7,132 bases of DNA. Origin: Sedimentisphaerales bacterium. GTDB lineage: Bacteria > Planctomycetota > Phycisphaerae > Sedimentisphaerales > Anaerobacaceae. Below, piece after piece: positions 6,236 through 7,132 of this stretch (the stretch's first letter is position 1; every line of letters starts with the position of its first letter). The stretch is from NCBI GenBank assembly GCA_030630905.1, contig DAOVMB010000119.1, positions 1 to 7,132 of the forward strand, in the 5' to 3' direction. The position numbers and the translations under genes are program-made. The notes below the pieces were generated by a model. It did not search any database and was not told the DNA's origin. It saw only the letters and a list, made by a program, of their open reading frames with translations.

Positions 6236-7132
6236 ATGTCGCAAAACAGGAATATTACTCGTCGCAGCCTGCTGAAACGAGCGGCGGGAATTACCGCCGG
6301 CTTGACAACATTCCCATATTTTGTTCCATCTTTATGTTTAGGGAAAGCCGGAAGCGTTGCCCCGGGCAGCCGTATCGTAATGGGATGCATCGGCGTGGGC
6401 GGGCAAGGCACACACAACACAAAAGCGTTCATGAATAATCCGGCAGTTCGGATGGTTGCTGTTTGCGATGTTAATGAAGACCGGCGTCAAAAAGCGAAGA
6501 ACCTTATCGACCGGCATTACGGCGACAAAGAATGTGCGACCTTCAACGATTTTCGTGACCTGCTTGCCCGTGAGGACATCGATGCCGTGGTGATTGCTAC
6601 GCAAGACCACTGGCACGCGTTGATTGCCACTGCCGCGGCACAGGCTGGCAAGGATATGTACTGTGAAAAGCCGACGGGGGTCGCTGTCGATGAGGGCAAG
6701 GCAATGCGAGATGCGGTCCGCAGATACGGCCGGGTATTCCAGATGGGCACCCAGCAGCGGTCGGAGCGTAATTTTAGATTTGCCTGCGAACTGGCAAGAA
6801 ACGGATACGTTGGTAAGATTCATACCGTCAAGGTCGGCGCCCCCGGACCTTCGTATAAGCGGTCATATCGTAAACCGACGACCGAAGAGCCCATCCCGGC
6901 GGGATTCGATTACGATATGTACCTTGGTCCGGCCCCGATGAAACCTTACAACGGCGGCAGATGGGCTTTCCCGGACTGGTATCTGACCTGGGATTACTGT
7001 GCCGGCTTTATAGTGAACTGGGGCGTCCATCACCTGGACATCGCAAACTGGGGATGCCCCGCTGTCGGTGAGGAGCCGTTCGAAGTCGAGTGCAAAGGCA
7101 GCTATCGCAACGACGGGCTGACCGACAATATC
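6236..7132 (+). CDS. Tat-exported Gfo/Idh/MocA family oxidoreductase, 3' end beyond window
   Basis: The first 299 codons are present and the frame is still open at the right edge. Residues 1-37 are a twin-arginine signal: 'TRRSLLK' at 8-14, then a hydrophobic stretch up to about 36, so the protein is probably exported folded with its cofactor. A Rossmann fold follows: 'GVGGQG' at 53-58, 'VAVCDVN' at 74-80 ending a beta strand with the ribose-binding acidic residue, 'VIATQDHWH' at 119-127, and the family's hallmark EKP at 144-146. 'FQMGTQQR' (168-175) and 'WGVHHLDIANWG' (262-273) belong to the catalytic alpha/beta domain, with His265/His266 as candidate active-site residues. The family oxidises or reduces sugars and cyclitols with NAD(P); the substrate here is unknown. 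GH109-type glycosidases share this fold and a Tat signal, so a hydrolytic role is a less likely alternative. Confidence 0.93.
   Translation, partial: MSQNRNITRRSLLKRAAGITAGLTTFPYFVPSLCLGKAGSVAPGSRIVMGCIGVGGQGTHNTKAFMNNPAVRMVAVCDVNEDRRQKAKNLIDRHYGDKECATFNDFRDLLAREDIDAVVIATQDHWHALIATAAAQAGKDMYCEKPTGVAVDEGKAMRDAVRRYGRVFQMGTQQRSERNFRFACELARNGYVGKIHTVKVGAPGPSYKRSYRKPTTEEPIPAGFDYDMYLGPAPMKPYNGGRWAFPDWYLTWDYCAGFIVNWGVHHLDIANWGCPAVGEEPFEVECKGSYRNDGLTDNI

Noticed and set aside
6202..6438. Start at the ATG at 6202
   Set aside because: It is out of frame with the oxidoreductase. The AGGAGG at 6222-6227 and the Tat signal support the ATG at 6236.
6338..6823. Minus-strand open frame of 161 codons
   Set aside because: It lies opposite the oxidoreductase Rossmann domain, whose plus-strand frame has clear family motifs. 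It is an antisense shadow.

Overview
The window looks like a fragment of a chromosome or metagenomic contig from the Planctomycetota, most likely a Phycisphaerae/Sedimentisphaerales-type bacterium. This is judged from protein style, not from a marker gene. The evidence is a very large secreted LamG protein carrying 'DVYFG…YYWRIDE…VWSF' modules and a 'VDDFESY' domain, a Tat-exported Gfo/Idh/MocA oxidoreductase, and a secreted glycosidase-like protein. All three types are abundantly multiplied in polysaccharide-degrading planctomycetes.

Layout, left to right. (1) Positions 1-1944, minus strand: a secreted protein open at its 3' end (648 codons visible), with a probable N-terminal sugar-binding beta-sandwich and a C-terminal region resembling a TIM-barrel glycoside hydrolase. 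(2) 1945-2281: a 337-base gap that carries one copy of a nested palindromic repeat beside the LamG stop codon. (3) 2282-5740, minus strand: a complete 1152-residue exported LamG multidomain protein with a Shine-Dalgarno sequence. (4) 5741-6235: an AT-rich divergent intergenic region carrying the second repeat copy and a possible promoter. (5) 6236-7132, plus strand: the first 299 codons of a Tat-signal Gfo/Idh/MocA oxidoreductase, running off the right edge. No RNA gene, CRISPR array, transposase or integrase is visible.

The three genes fit a carbohydrate-processing neighbourhood: a surface or periplasmic binding protein, a glycosidase-like enzyme and an exported NAD(P)-type sugar oxidoreductase. 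No substrate can be named from sequence alone. The two minus-strand genes could be read in the same direction, but they are 337 bases apart with a strong hairpin between them. The oxidoreductase is transcribed divergently.

The points most worth a second look are the two nearly identical 74-base nested palindromes that bracket the LamG gene in direct orientation, the apparent insertion of one beta-sandwich domain inside another at the LamG protein's C-terminus, and the glycosidase-like gene whose family I could not name. I found no clear sign of a wholly new system.
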